Below are positions 1-8,652 of a DNA stretch of 64,000 bases, in pieces. Location of the stretch: contig OW799234.1 in NCBI GenBank assembly GCA_941918925.1, forward strand, positions 95,335,978 through 95,399,977. The letters are read 5' to 3'. The notes beneath the pieces were generated by a model. It saw only the letters and a program-made list of their open reading frames with translations, did no database searches and was not told where the DNA came from. The translations under genes and the position numbers were made by a program. This DNA comes from Phyto melanocephala (lineage: Eukaryota > Arthropoda > Insecta > Diptera > Rhinophoridae). How positions within the stretch are numbered: the stretch's first letter is position 1; each line of letters opens with the position of its first letter.

Positions 1-750
1 ATTTCTATTATACGTTTTGTATGCCTGCCACATGCACCCTTTTGGCAGTGCTTTTTGTTTTTACTTTGAGCCTTTTTTTGCCATTGTGTTTAAACTTTAC
101 CGTCTATTGTGGTTTTGCTGATGCTGATGTTATTGTTTTTGCTGTTGTCGGTTTTATATTCATTGTTTTGTTTTACGTTTTTTTTTTTCACTATTTTCTG
201 GTAACATCAGCATCAGTCTTTTTAACTTCAGCAACAGCAGTCAAAACTAGAAAATTTTATATGTAAAAAAAAGAAAACAATTTAAACCATAACTAGAAAA
301 ACATTTTACCAAAATAACATCATTATAGCGGCAACAATTGAAGGAAATAGTTAAAAAGCAAAGTTGTTTTTAACCAAGAGTAGTCATAACAAAAACTAAC
401 AAAAGGCCCAACATTTTTTGTACAGAGTGGAGAAGTTCTCAAACCTGCTCAAAACATATTCAAATAGAATTATTAAATGGGTCGTGTTTTTTTTAATCTC
501 TACTCAAGGAAAGATTTTTATAATTAAAAAATTTAATTTTCTCAAATTTGGCCATCTATAAACTACCAACTGTTTAAACATACACGCAGCAGTACATTTG
601 AATTAAAAAATTTAATGTTTTTATTAATTCTTTAAACATAAATTATTAATAGAGAAACCAAAATTAAATTCTTTTAAATAACACGATGAATTTCGTTTCA
701 GATTCTCAAAGGAATTTTATTTTTTTTTTAGGATGAAAATATAAAATATT
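1..750. other. AT-rich non-coding DNA
   Basis: I see no gene here. The 81-residue open frame at 21-266 is a hydrophobic, T-rich translation with no recognisable domain. Poly-A/T runs dominate the stretch. Confidence 0.6.
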
Positions 751-900
751 TCTAATATATAAAATTCTCGTGTCGTGGTGTTTGTGATTAAGCTCCTCCG
801 AAATGGCTCAACCGATTTTCATGAAATTTTGTGCGCATATCATCAGGTAGGTCTAAAAATCGGTCAACATGTACTTTTAATACCACTCAACGCCACGCTT
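751..900 (+). mobile_element. Helitron-type 5' end fragment
   Basis: The stretch opens TCTAATATATAAAATTCTCG and continues with a segment resembling gctcaaccgattttcatgaa. It has the same architecture as the start of the complete Helitron at 16520 (TCTATATATATAAAA, later ctggaccgatttccttgaaa). In Helitrons a 5' TC followed by an AT run is the usual left end. No matching CTRR right end with hairpin was found nearby, so this is called a truncated 5' fragment. The downstream limit is approximate. Confidence 0.55.
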
Positions 901-1740
901 TTCAGGTAGGCTACACTGCTGGACAGATCTTCTTAAAATTTTTAACATAATATAACTTACACTGTGGCATAATTAATAGCATACTTTTTATTTAGCACGC
1001 CTACTTTAACGCCCAATTTTTTAGTACAGTTTTATAGGTAGAAAACAAAAAGCAAAACAAAGAAGGAACAGAAGAACCCCTAAACGGTGTTTGAACAATA
1101 AAAATAACAATTTTAAATGAAATAAACTGCAATTTAAGAAATTATAAAATAAACACACATAAAAGTGCATAAATTGCAGTAAAATAAACAACAAATAGCA
1201 GTGAAAAACAAATAAAACACAAGTTATTTTTTATTATATTTTATATTAGGCTATAAGTTCAATGTGATAATGACAGAATATCTAGGAAAAGTTAGTTACC
1301 CGATACTAGCTGAGTGGAATGCATTTTCGAAACAGCTATGGTTTCATCATCAGCACTCTTTTGATCAGAACTACAAGTGCTGTGTGTAAATATCAACTCT
1401 TTAACTCACTATTTTATTGAAAATTGAAACATAGAATTATTTGTTCTACCTGATTCATGTCTTTCATATAACATTGAGTTAGTACGAAATTTACCAACAT
1501 CTGTTTTTCCTGTATTCTTTTTGCACGTCATTACCACACAAGTAATTAATGATTGCCTTTAGCTACAGATCTACAGATGTCGCTAAAGCAATTTTTTGCA
1601 ATTATGCAGTTGCATTATATGTCACATGTGTTCTAAACAAGATGGTATTAGTTTAACAATGTTAGCCTAATATAAAATATAATAAAAATTAAAATAAGAG
1701 TTCAAATGTAATACTTTAAATACAACAAGTTATTTTTATT
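901..1740. other. AT-rich non-coding DNA containing a ribozyme-like repeat
   Basis: No coding region is evident. The only structured object seen is the hammerhead-like motif at 1312-1358, whose flanks (about 1260-1400) are shared in decayed form with 51780-51870. The rest is A/T-rich sequence without recognised elements. Confidence 0.5.
1312..1358 (-). ncRNA. hammerhead ribozyme-like motif (type I)
   Basis: Read on the minus strand this 47-nt stretch has every part of a hammerhead in order. Stem I is GAGTG (1358-1354) pairing with CACTC (1316-1312). The core CTGATGA (1353-1347) is followed by stem II GAAAC/GTTTC (1345-1341 with 1333-1329) closed by a 7-nt loop, then the core GAA (1328-1326). 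Stem III is the self-complementary AATG/CATT (1325-1318), and C at 1317 is the predicted cleavage residue. One extra U (1346) lies between the core and stem II. Such compact stem III forms, thought to work as dimers, are known from retroelement-borne hammerheads. A decayed relative at 51800-51870 shows this is part of a repeat. Activity is not shown by sequence alone. Confidence 0.6.
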
Positions 1741-1746
1741 GAAGTA
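1741..1746. repeat. target-site duplication, left (GAAGTA)
   Basis: GAAGTA lies directly outside the left inverted repeat and recurs directly outside the right one at 9292-9297. A 6-bp duplication is the length Polinton/Maverick integrases make. Confidence 0.85.
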
Positions 1747-1780
1747 AGTAGTATATTTGTGGGCTTTCTGGGACACCAAA

Positions 1781-2010
1781 TTCATCCTTATGGAGATTGC
1801 ATGAGGATGAATTTTTGTTTTAAATTTTCATCCCAATGGTAATTTCCCATAAGGATGAATTTTTGTTAATAATTTAAAATATTCATCCCAATGGTAATTT
1901 CCATAAGGCTGATTTTTAATTTTTGGTTGATATGCATTTTGTTATTGGTTTGTTTGTCTCAAGTTTCAATTAAAATTTTTTTATTGTCTGCAATTTACTC
2001 ATACGGATGA
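1781..2010. repeat. iterated TTCATCC-type motif near the element terminus
   Basis: A 12-13 bp motif like TTCATCCTTATGG recurs in both orientations: forward at 1781, 1827 and 1882, reverse at about 1800, 1848 and 1902, with a weaker reverse copy at 2000. Opposed copies can pair into hairpins. The right terminus carries the same set. Clustered terminal repeats of this kind could be binding sites for an initiator, terminal protein or integrase; that role is inference. Confidence 0.55.
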
Positions 2011-2376
2011 TTTTTTTGTTGTTAAAATTTTTTTTAAAATTGTGTTGTTAAAATTTTTTTTTTAAATTGTAATATGAGAAAATGCAAAGGTAAATTATTA
2101 TTTGTAAATACATATATAAATACTTACATATATAAATATGTGCATACAAACTTACATGTTTTAGAAAATGTATGTGCAAAATTGTTTAAATAAGAATGTT
2201 AAGAGATGAATTTTCACAGATGAATAATTTAAGAGAAAATAATTTTTATTGAATGTAATTATAGTTTTCCATAAAGATGAATAATTAAAGAGAAAATGAT
2301 CGTTTGAGTGATTTTTATTAAAACAGTAAAGAGGGATTGAATAAAAAAATATATGGAAATAAACTCAAGATATACT

Positions 2377-2420
2377 TATATATAAAAGAACGATAATGAT
2401 AATATTTTTCCTCATTAGTC
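2377..2420 (+). promoter_or_regulatory. TATA box and initiator-like site, left copy
   Basis: TATATATAAAAG (2377-2388) is followed about 33 nt later by TCATTA (2413-2418), close to the arthropod initiator consensus TCAKTY. It lies roughly 40-70 bp upstream of the predicted first exon of the 100-residue protein gene. Confidence 0.5.
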
Positions 2421-2450
2421 TAATCAATACTTAAAAGTATGCTTAATAAA

Positions 2451-2812
2451 ATGGTAAGAAATCGCATCATATTTAGAAGTTTTTTCTAATTTTATTTAAA
2501 ATATTTTAGATGTATGATCAAATAATAAATATTGCCCAAGGTATAATACCTCAGTATACAAAAATTGATGATATCCCCCTACATCAACCATATAAAGTCC
2601 TAAGGTTTGAGTGGAAGGAATCACAATATGGATCAAAAGTCATAGCATATTTGGATAATAATAAATGGTTTTATCTTCCTCAAAGAATTACAAAATTTTT
2701 AAATAAAGAAGATCCATACTTATCTGAAATGAATGATAAAGTGTGGACAATTATTTACAAAGGTCGACAATCAGCAAATGGTTTAGCAGTATTTGAATTA
2801 AACTACATTTAA
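2451..2812 (+). CDS. 100-residue protein in left inverted repeat, unknown function
   Basis: The main open frame is 2510-2812. Its ATG directly follows a good splice acceptor (ATTTTAG), and 56 bp upstream there is ATG followed by GTAAGAAA. I therefore predict a first exon of just ATG (2451-2453), an intron at 2454-2509, and a second exon that supplies another ATG; either start gives almost the same protein. The product has alternating hydrophobic and charged segments suggesting a small beta-rich fold, with a YGSKVIAYLD segment and WFYLPQRI. I recall unnamed arthropod proteins with a similar FLP-x-R pattern but cannot verify a family. It has no signal peptide or membrane segment. An identical gene lies in the right repeat (8217-8578, minus), so the element is diploid for it. 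A nucleic-acid-binding or terminus-related role is only a guess. Confidence 0.65.
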
Positions 2813-3206
2813 GAATTTAAATGTTAAAAACCTCTACCATAAAGTAAATAAATAAAAATACATTTTTTTAATTTAAAAATATTAAATCATTTGTTTTATT
2901 TCTTTGTTTCTTAAAAATCTAAACTTAAGGCTAATAAGATTTGGTCACCATCCTCATCCATATACAGTATTCCCCACGAGTAACTAGAAATCGTAAAAAG
3001 TTAGATTATGAAACTGAAAATGTACAATGGCAAAATATTTAGAAAATAAAACACATTTAATAATTGAAAATATAAAGTTTGTTTATTATTGATAAAAAAA
3101 ATATAATTTCTTAAAATAAATAATTGCAATAGTTATAGTTTGTTTACATAAAAGTTTAATGTATTTAGAATTAATATACAACAATTATTATGGAATTTTG
3201 TATATT
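2813..3206. other. AT-rich spacer at inner edge of left repeat
   Basis: Downstream spacer between the left small gene and the end of the polymerase gene. It contains AATAAA-type polyadenylation signals on both strands (for example aataaaaataca near 2852) and the short minus-strand coding tail at 2911-2983. Confidence 0.5.
2911..2983 (-). pseudogene. acidic C-terminal exon-like fragment
   Basis: The inverted repeat carries the end of the zinc-finger gene, so at this end the same tail (MDEDGDQILLALSLDF, stop at 2911-2913) is read on the minus strand. Just upstream, outside the shared part, the frame stays open through SWGILY and is preceded by a plausible acceptor TTTCTAG ending at 2984. It could be a 3' exon of a transcript from inside the element, or only a by-product of repeat expansion. 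No matching donor was identified. Confidence 0.35.
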
Positions 3207-6200
3207 TTAATATTCTATTTCCATTAGAAATTTATCTAAACTATCATCATTATTAAAGCTCTCTATAATATAATTTTGATCTACAAATTCTACTTCATTA
3301 TCATTTATTTTACAGATATCTTTATCATTATTATATTCTATATCCATTAAATAATAATCATCACTATCATTATTAATAAATTTTTCTTTATAGTGACCCC
3401 AAGCTAGGGTATTAATGTTATTCACACATATAAATCTTTTATTATCTAAATAGCTTAAGGATATCTTGTTAATAAGGGATGTATATACAGTGTGTAGTTT
3501 TGATTTAAAAATATACATATTTCTATAGTAAATTTTTTTATTATATAAGCAATTTTTGTAGTCAGAAAGACTTAGTTTTTTTGTTACGTTCACTTTGACA
3601 CCCTTAGCTTTTTTAACTTCTTCCATATTTTCTGTTTTAAACGAATACATTTTCGCTCTCAACCCAACAAACTCTTTCATTATCTTCCCAAAATTTTCAT
3701 CTTTCATCATACCTAAGACCTTTTTGTTTTTTTGTGGAATATGAAATTGATTATTAGCCTCATATTCAGATGTGTCAAACCTATCTTCAATATCTTTTTT
3801 AATGTCTTCATAAAAGTCATCCGTTTCTATTGTGTATATAAATGAATCTGTATCCATATAATTAAGTTCAACTTTAGTTTTATATTTAGGTATCATATAT
3901 TCATAATGGAAATCATACATCTTCCATTTTGAAAGTTCTAAAATTGTAAAACCTAAATAAATTGGCTTATTATAGTATGAGTAAGTTCTATTTAATTCAA
4001 CCGCGATCATATTTTCTTCAAATATATTACAAGAATTAAATTCTGGCTTAGCAATGAGGGCACGTGCTCCAAGTTTTTTACCAATACTTTCCCATTTATT
4101 CACAATTTTAATATCTTTACGTTTATCAACGTTTTCCATTGTTTTACCGTAAACAGCATTGTTTAATAATTTAAAAAAATTTTTTTCAAATGAGTTTTTC
4201 GCATTAGTTCTATGAAAGTTATTCAAGGAAATATATTTCTTTAACCAATTGGATTGTCGAAACTTTAATATTCTATGAATTTTGGCTAACTTTAAACCAT
4301 GTTTTAAACATTGCTGCAAATTTTTATAATGAATTATATATTCATATTTATTATGTAGATCAACAATCAATTTTGTTTCTTTTGACTCGGGAGGTTTTTT
4401 ATTTTCACAACAGAATGGTAGATTATTATGAATGTCATGGATTTCAACTGGATATATCAAATCAACTTCTAATATATATCCAACACTTGAATCAGTGGGA
4501 ATTGAGTTCAAAGAAAAATTATTAATATCTTCTACCCACTCAAAATTACCCTCAGGCTGAGCTTCTGACATTGCCCAACCATATAAATTGTTTGCATCTA
4601 AATACATTAAGTATTTAGAAGGTAATTCATTATTATAGTCTGATAAATATTTATTATTTGCAATTGAATGTCTTTTTGTACATTGTACTATTCCTCCCCT
4701 AATCCCCCTTTGAATAAATGTTATCATGTCTTTATCAGTAAGTAAATCTAATTTAATATCCGTTATTTTTAGCATGGCATCCCATGAAAGTCCCGGAGCT
4801 GTGTAATAGTGACATGGATCTAATTGATAAATGTTTTTACAAACTGTTCTGAAATTCTCAAAAACATCTGCTAATAATAAAACATCCGTCTTTAAGTACA
4901 ACATTAAATAATCTTCTAAGTTTTTGCAATCGAAAGTTTTCCAAACTTCTTTCGCGTGTGTGTAATCTTCTAGAGAACATTGTGTATCTGTTAACTTATT
5001 ATAAAAATCTGCAATATTAGGTAAACTATTTTCCAAAAGCTTTTCAATAGAATTTAAATAATTATAAGGAAATACGCCTTTTCTTATAAGTAAATTTAAT
5101 TTACTTTCATCATTATACATAGATTTAACAGTCTTTAAATCTCTTTTTTCTAAATTTTTCACAAGATTGTCTAAACTGGATGGCATGAATCTATATGAGT
5201 CAAGAAATCTTATTTCAATGTTATTATCTTCAATTTTTACTGTTTTTGATAACGATATATAGAGTTCTTTATTTAAGGGGATAATATTAATTGAACCATC
5301 GTCAATTTTGTTCAACTCCTTAACAAATAAATGACAATCGTAAGATGAAAAGTTATGGAAAATAACGGGGAAAAACTTTGGAGTTTTATAATTGATATTA
5401 CATGAGTTATGTGCTGGCCCCCTATATTTTCCACTGAAATGACAGTGATCTCTTACTTTAACTTCATTTACAATAATTTTAGAGCAAATATGACAAATGT
5501 CATTTCTATCGAAATCAAGTTTTTCCAGTTCAGTTAAGGGTGTCATTGTTTTACTTTTTGAGATGAAATTTAAATATAAATATTTAACATCATTCACCAG
5601 ACTTTCTATAAATAATTTTGGTGACTCTAATCCCTTAAAACTGCAAAATTTGTTTAAACTATTACTAAAACTACATTTTATATAATAAGCAAATGCATAT
5701 GGAATATGTCTATCAACTAAAGTCGTTGATGAAATATCCCCTTTCGGAATGCATGTTTGAATATTTTCAAATATGCACTCCGAATCTGCATATATAACAA
5801 ACGGTAAGTCTAACTTATTGCTAAAATTGTTAAATTCTAAAACAGACTTATCTGGGCTTGGGACGTATGATATTCTTTTTGTGCAATTCTTCTGGTGTTT
5901 CTGAAGTTTCACTTTTTGATGAAAATACTGTAAACAATCATCACATACAAAAATACTTTCATGATGTCTTGTTTGTTGAGATTTAATAAGTCTGCAAAAA
6001 TTAGAATATAAATATATAAGTTTAACATATAAACTAAATAGAAAGAAATGTAGTACAAGATAAAAATAGCAATTTAAAGTAATTTTATGCACTTTTACTA
6101 ACCTTGAAATATTTTTAATCCACACATAATGTGAAACAACATCCTCTCCAATACATTTTTGAAGAAATAGAATGTTGATGTGCTTAATTTTTTTCGCTTT

Positions 6201-7061
6201 TGTTTTATAATAGGGACCCAATACTAAGTCCGCTTTTTCATCATAGCCAAAAACATTTATACTAATATTATGATTGTTGCTTTCAAATATTTTTATATCT
6301 TTAATTTTTAGCGGGAAGCTTAATCCGTTGAAATTTAAACTGTAACCATTTATATTTATAATATTAAAACTGATATTTACTTTATATTTAAAAGTGCGCT
6401 CTGCATGTGTTTTTAAATCTGAAATGGCTGATATTATGCACCATTTGAAACAAAATTCATCATTATTTTGTACATTTATGCAGGCCTTTTTTAATGTTAA
6501 TTTTTTCGGTAACGGAATGTATGATGTTCCTCTTAATGGTTGATGTTTATTTAAGTTGACTTCAATTTTAATGAGTTGTATAAGAGTCCAACCACTGTCC
6601 TTTTCCTGAAATTCCTCCATTTTCTGTAAAATATTTTGAGTTTTTCTCTCAAATAGATCATCAAACTCCTCCATGTTGAAAATTTCCTTCATTTTTGTTT
6701 GGAAGGTTTTCACTTCCAATGGAGTGTCTTCTAAGGTATCCATGTTAGGCTTGGCGTACAAGGCATAAAACTCCATATTAAATTTCAGGGCATTATGTAT
6801 TTTTAAAAATTTATTAACCTCCTGCTTAATTGGTGCGCAAGCCTCTTTCATAAATAGCTCTGGTAAGAGGCATTCTTCTTTTTTATTGTCATAAGTTAGA
6901 GTTAGCAATCTAGATTTAAAGGCACTTCTAATTATCTTCACATCTAATGGAGATTTTTTAGAAACCACTCCTTTTGAACAAGATGCATGAGTCCTCTCAT
7001 GCCTTTTAAGACTTTCGATATCACTAAAAATTGTTTTACATTCATAACACACAAAAGCCAT
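3207..7061 (-). CDS. protein-primed-type family B DNA polymerase with C2H2 and HNH-like insert
   Basis: The open frame is 1,284 residues, or 1,247 after removal of a predicted 111-bp in-frame intron (5992-6102). A C2H2 finger lies at residues 5-25 (C5, C8, H21, H25) and a second Cys/His cluster at 373-393. The exonuclease motifs are YADSEC (D426, E428), HNFSSYDCHLF (D575) and YLKTD (D726). Between the first two sits an endonuclease VII/HNH-like zinc module (C523, C526, DHCH 538-541, H551, C554). Polymerase motifs follow: YLDANNLYG (D822), the NNAVYGK region (967-973) and YMDTDS (D1070, D1072). All catalytic residues are present, so it may be active. It would copy the element, with priming at the termini inferred from family and long inverted repeats. 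It is divergently arranged with the zinc-finger gene at 7738. Start chosen at the only ATG before the finger. Confidence 0.9.
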   Translation of the reverse strand: MAFVCYECKTIFSDIESLKRHERTHASCSKGVVSKKSPLDVKIIRSAFKSRLLTLTYDNKKEECLLPELFMKEACAPIKQEVNKFLKIHNALKFNMEFYALYAKPNMDTLEDTPLEVKTFQTKMKEIFNMEEFDDLFERKTQNILQKMEEFQEKDSGWTLIQLIKIEVNLNKHQPLRGTSYIPLPKKLTLKKACINVQNNDEFCFKWCIISAISDLKTHAERTFKYKVNISFNIININGYSLNFNGLSFPLKIKDIKIFESNNHNISINVFGYDEKADLVLGPYYKTKAKKIKHINILFLQKCIGEDVVSHYVWIKNISRLVKVHKITLNCYFYLVLHFFLFSLYVKLIYLYSNFCRLIKSQQTRHHESIFVCDDCLQYFHQKVKLQKHQKNCTKRISYVPSPDKSVLEFNNFSNKLDLPFVIYADSECIFENIQTCIPKGDISSTTLVDRHIPYAFAYYIKCSFSNSLNKFCSFKGLESPKLFIESLVNDVKYLYLNFISKSKTMTPLTELEKLDFDRNDICHICSKIIVNEVKVRDHCHFSGKYRGPAHNSCNINYKTPKFFPVIFHNFSSYDCHLFVKELNKIDDGSINIIPLNKELYISLSKTVKIEDNNIEIRFLDSYRFMPSSLDNLVKNLEKRDLKTVKSMYNDESKLNLLIRKGVFPYNYLNSIEKLLENSLPNIADFYNKLTDTQCSLEDYTHAKEVWKTFDCKNLEDYLMLYLKTDVLLLADVFENFRTVCKNIYQLDPCHYYTAPGLSWDAMLKITDIKLDLLTDKDMITFIQRGIRGGIVQCTKRHSIANNKYLSDYNNELPSKYLMYLDANNLYGWAMSEAQPEGNFEWVEDINNFSLNSIPTDSSVGYILEVDLIYPVEIHDIHNNLPFCCENKKPPESKETKLIVDLHNKYEYIIHYKNLQQCLKHGLKLAKIHRILKFRQSNWLKKYISLNNFHRTNAKNSFEKNFFKLLNNAVYGKTMENVDKRKDIKIVNKWESIGKKLGARALIAKPEFNSCNIFEENMIAVELNRTYSYYNKPIYLGFTILELSKWKMYDFHYEYMIPKYKTKVELNYMDTDSFIYTIETDDFYEDIKKDIEDRFDTSEYEANNQFHIPQKNKKVLGMMKDENFGKIMKEFVGLRAKMYSFKTENMEEVKKAKGVKVNVTKKLSLSDYKNCLYNKKIYYRNMYIFKSKLHTVYTSLINKISLSYLDNKRFICVNNINTLAWGHYKEKFINNDSDDYYLMDIEYNNDKDICKINDNEVEFVDQNYIIESFNNDDSLDKFLMEIEY
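5992..6102 (-). other. predicted in-frame intron of the polymerase gene
   Basis: On the minus strand AAG is followed by GTTAGTAAAAG, and 111 bp later TTTTTGCAG precedes the next exon. The translated insert (about residues 321-357) is hydrophobic, Y/F/L-rich and unlike the flanking protein. Its length is a multiple of three without stops, so unspliced and spliced mRNAs both stay open. Confidence 0.7.
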
Positions 7062-7388
7062 TTTTATTTTAAGTTTTTCTTATTTTATTTAAAGAAGTTT
7101 AACAATTTGTTAACTTAATTTTAAATTACAGTTTATATTATTTGTTTTAGATTTACACACAAAATCTTTAATTTTTATACAGACAAATTGACCGATTACT
7201 TTAGTGAACAATACTATGAATTGCACTGGCTATTGCTTTTACTTATTTAAATATTAAATTCATATTTGGTTAGCTTTGTTCAAGGTCATTTTGAAATGTG
7301 TACTGTTGTTCTTTAAATTATTACATAATTATGCTTTTTAGTTTGTTGACTCTAATTATAAAATTCTTATGTCTATATATGTATGTAC

Positions 7389-7435
<47 letters not shown>

Positions 7436-7737
7436 TATATGTTAAATTCAAAGTTAAATTTACCTGAAATTAAAGTGGCGTTTTTATCGGATTCTATTTC
7501 AAAATATGCTTGGTTTATCATTTTTGAACGCAAATCAAATTGTTCGAAAAATATGAGGTGTTCTAATATATATACATAAAATTCTTATACAATATTATAT
7601 ATGTATGTATGCTAAAATCAAAGGCAATTTTAAAATTAAATTCGACGACTTCCTGGGATTATATTTCAAAATATGCTTTGTTTAAAATTATGAGGCTTTC
7701 TCAATAAATATTTTGAAAATAATTTTTAATTTAGAAA
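7062..7737. promoter_or_regulatory. divergent intergenic region with TA microsatellite
   Basis: The non-coding stretch between the polymerase start (minus) and the zinc-finger gene start (plus), so both promoters must lie here or further out. It contains an almost pure TA run at 7393-7440 that can form a hairpin. The 70- and 93-residue open frames over this run are products of the microsatellite. Confidence 0.5.
7393..7440. repeat. (TA)n microsatellite
   Basis: About 24 TA units with one interruption (ATACATATA), self-complementary, at the centre of the divergent intergenic region. Confidence 0.85.
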
Positions 7738-8118
7738 ATGGACTCAAAGTTAAAGTGCGAGTTTTGTCGCTATGTTTCTTTTTTAAATGTCGCAAACAAA
7801 AAAAGACATTTTTTAAATTTTCATAATTTTGCCTTTAAAAAGGCTAAAAGTTACAAAAAAATAAAACCATCCTCATATATAACAGATATATCAGGATGGC
7901 TACCAACAACATCACCCACATCAACAGCAGAACAATCAACAACATCATCAACTGCAGTGTCATCATCATATGAGCAATATATGGATGAGGATGGTGACCA
8001 AATCTTATTAGCCTTAAGTTTAGATTCAACAACATTATCAGCTGCACCATCATCATATGAGCAATATATGGATGAGGATGGTGACCAAATCTTATTAGCC
8101 TTAAGTTTAGATTTTTAA
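7738..8118 (+). CDS. small C2H2 zinc-finger protein with duplicated acidic tail
   Basis: A 126-residue protein. One zinc finger lies near the N-terminus (C7, C10, H24, H29; CEFCRY start) and is followed by a lysine-rich stretch (34-43) and a Ser/Thr-rich linker (about 57-76). A 21-residue acidic/hydrophobic unit, SSYEQYMDEDGDQILLALSL plus D, then occurs twice at residues 76-96 and 105-125. The second unit and the stop codon lie inside the right inverted repeat. The polymerase also begins with a C2H2 finger, so both proteins may bind the same DNA or each other. The tail looks like an activation or interaction segment; that is inference. I do not recognise a named family. The start is the first ATG, 20 bp after the last upstream AATAAA-like run. 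Confidence 0.7.
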   Translation: MDSKLKCEFCRYVSFLNVANKKRHFLNFHNFAFKKAKSYKKIKPSSYITDISGWLPTTSPTSTAEQSTTSSTAVSSSYEQYMDEDGDQILLALSLDSTTLSAAPSSYEQYMDEDGDQILLALSLDF

Positions 8119-8216
8119 GAAACAAAGAAATAAAACAAATGATTTAATATTTTTAAATTAAAAAAATGTATTTTTATTTATTTACTTTATGGTAGAGGTT
8201 TTTAACATTTAAATTC

Positions 8217-8578
8217 TTAAATGTAGTTTAATTCAAATACTGCTAAACCATTTGCTGATTGTCGACCTTTGTAAATAATTGTCCACACTTTATCATTCAT
8301 TTCAGATAAGTATGGATCTTCTTTATTTAAAAATTTTGTAATTCTTTGAGGAAGATAAAACCATTTATTATTATCCAAATATGCTATGACTTTTGATCCA
8401 TATTGTGATTCCTTCCACTCAAACCTTAGGACTTTATATGGTTGATGTAGGGGGATATCATCAATTTTTGTATACTGAGGTATTATACCTTGGGCAATAT
8501 TTATTATTTGATCATACATCTAAAATATTTTAAATAAAATTAGAAAAAACTTCTAAATATGATGCGATTTCTTACCAT
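8217..8578 (-). CDS. 100-residue protein in right inverted repeat, unknown function
   Basis: Mirror copy of the gene at 2451-2812, with an identical protein. The main exon is 8217-8519, the predicted intron 8520-8575 and the ATG exon 8576-8578. The identity, including intron and promoter, indicates that the two ends are kept identical by recent replication or gene conversion. Confidence 0.65.
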
Positions 8579-8608
8579 TTTATTAAGCATACTTTTAAGT
8601 ATTGATTA

Positions 8609-8652
8609 GACTAATGAGGAAAAATATTATCATTATCGTTCTTTTATATATA
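8609..8652 (-). promoter_or_regulatory. TATA box and initiator-like site, right copy
   Basis: Mirror of 2377-2420: TATATATAAAAG on the minus strand at 8652-8641, with the initiator-like TCATTA about 33 nt downstream. Confidence 0.5.

Larger units (their letters stand above)
1747..2964. repeat. left terminal inverted repeat of the PolB element
   Basis: Matches the reverse complement of 8065-9291 from the outer AGTAGT to an inner boundary at ccatata. The one length difference seen is a 9-bp segment (ataattaaa type) near position 2275 that is present only in the right copy. It contains the whole gene for the 100-residue protein, its TATA promoter, and the last 16 or so codons of the acidic tail of the zinc-finger protein. 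Confidence 0.9.

Noticed and set aside
21..266. 81-residue hydrophobic open frame at the window start
   Set aside because: T-rich composition alone explains the hydrophobic residues; no domain, no splice or promoter support.
7298..7579. Open frames of 93 and 70 residues over the TA run
   Set aside because: Produced by the TA microsatellite read as Tyr-Ile repeats on both strands.
7844..8125. 93-residue minus-strand frame opposite the zinc-finger gene
   Set aside because: Shadow of the plus-strand gene; its repeats mirror the duplicated acidic tail.
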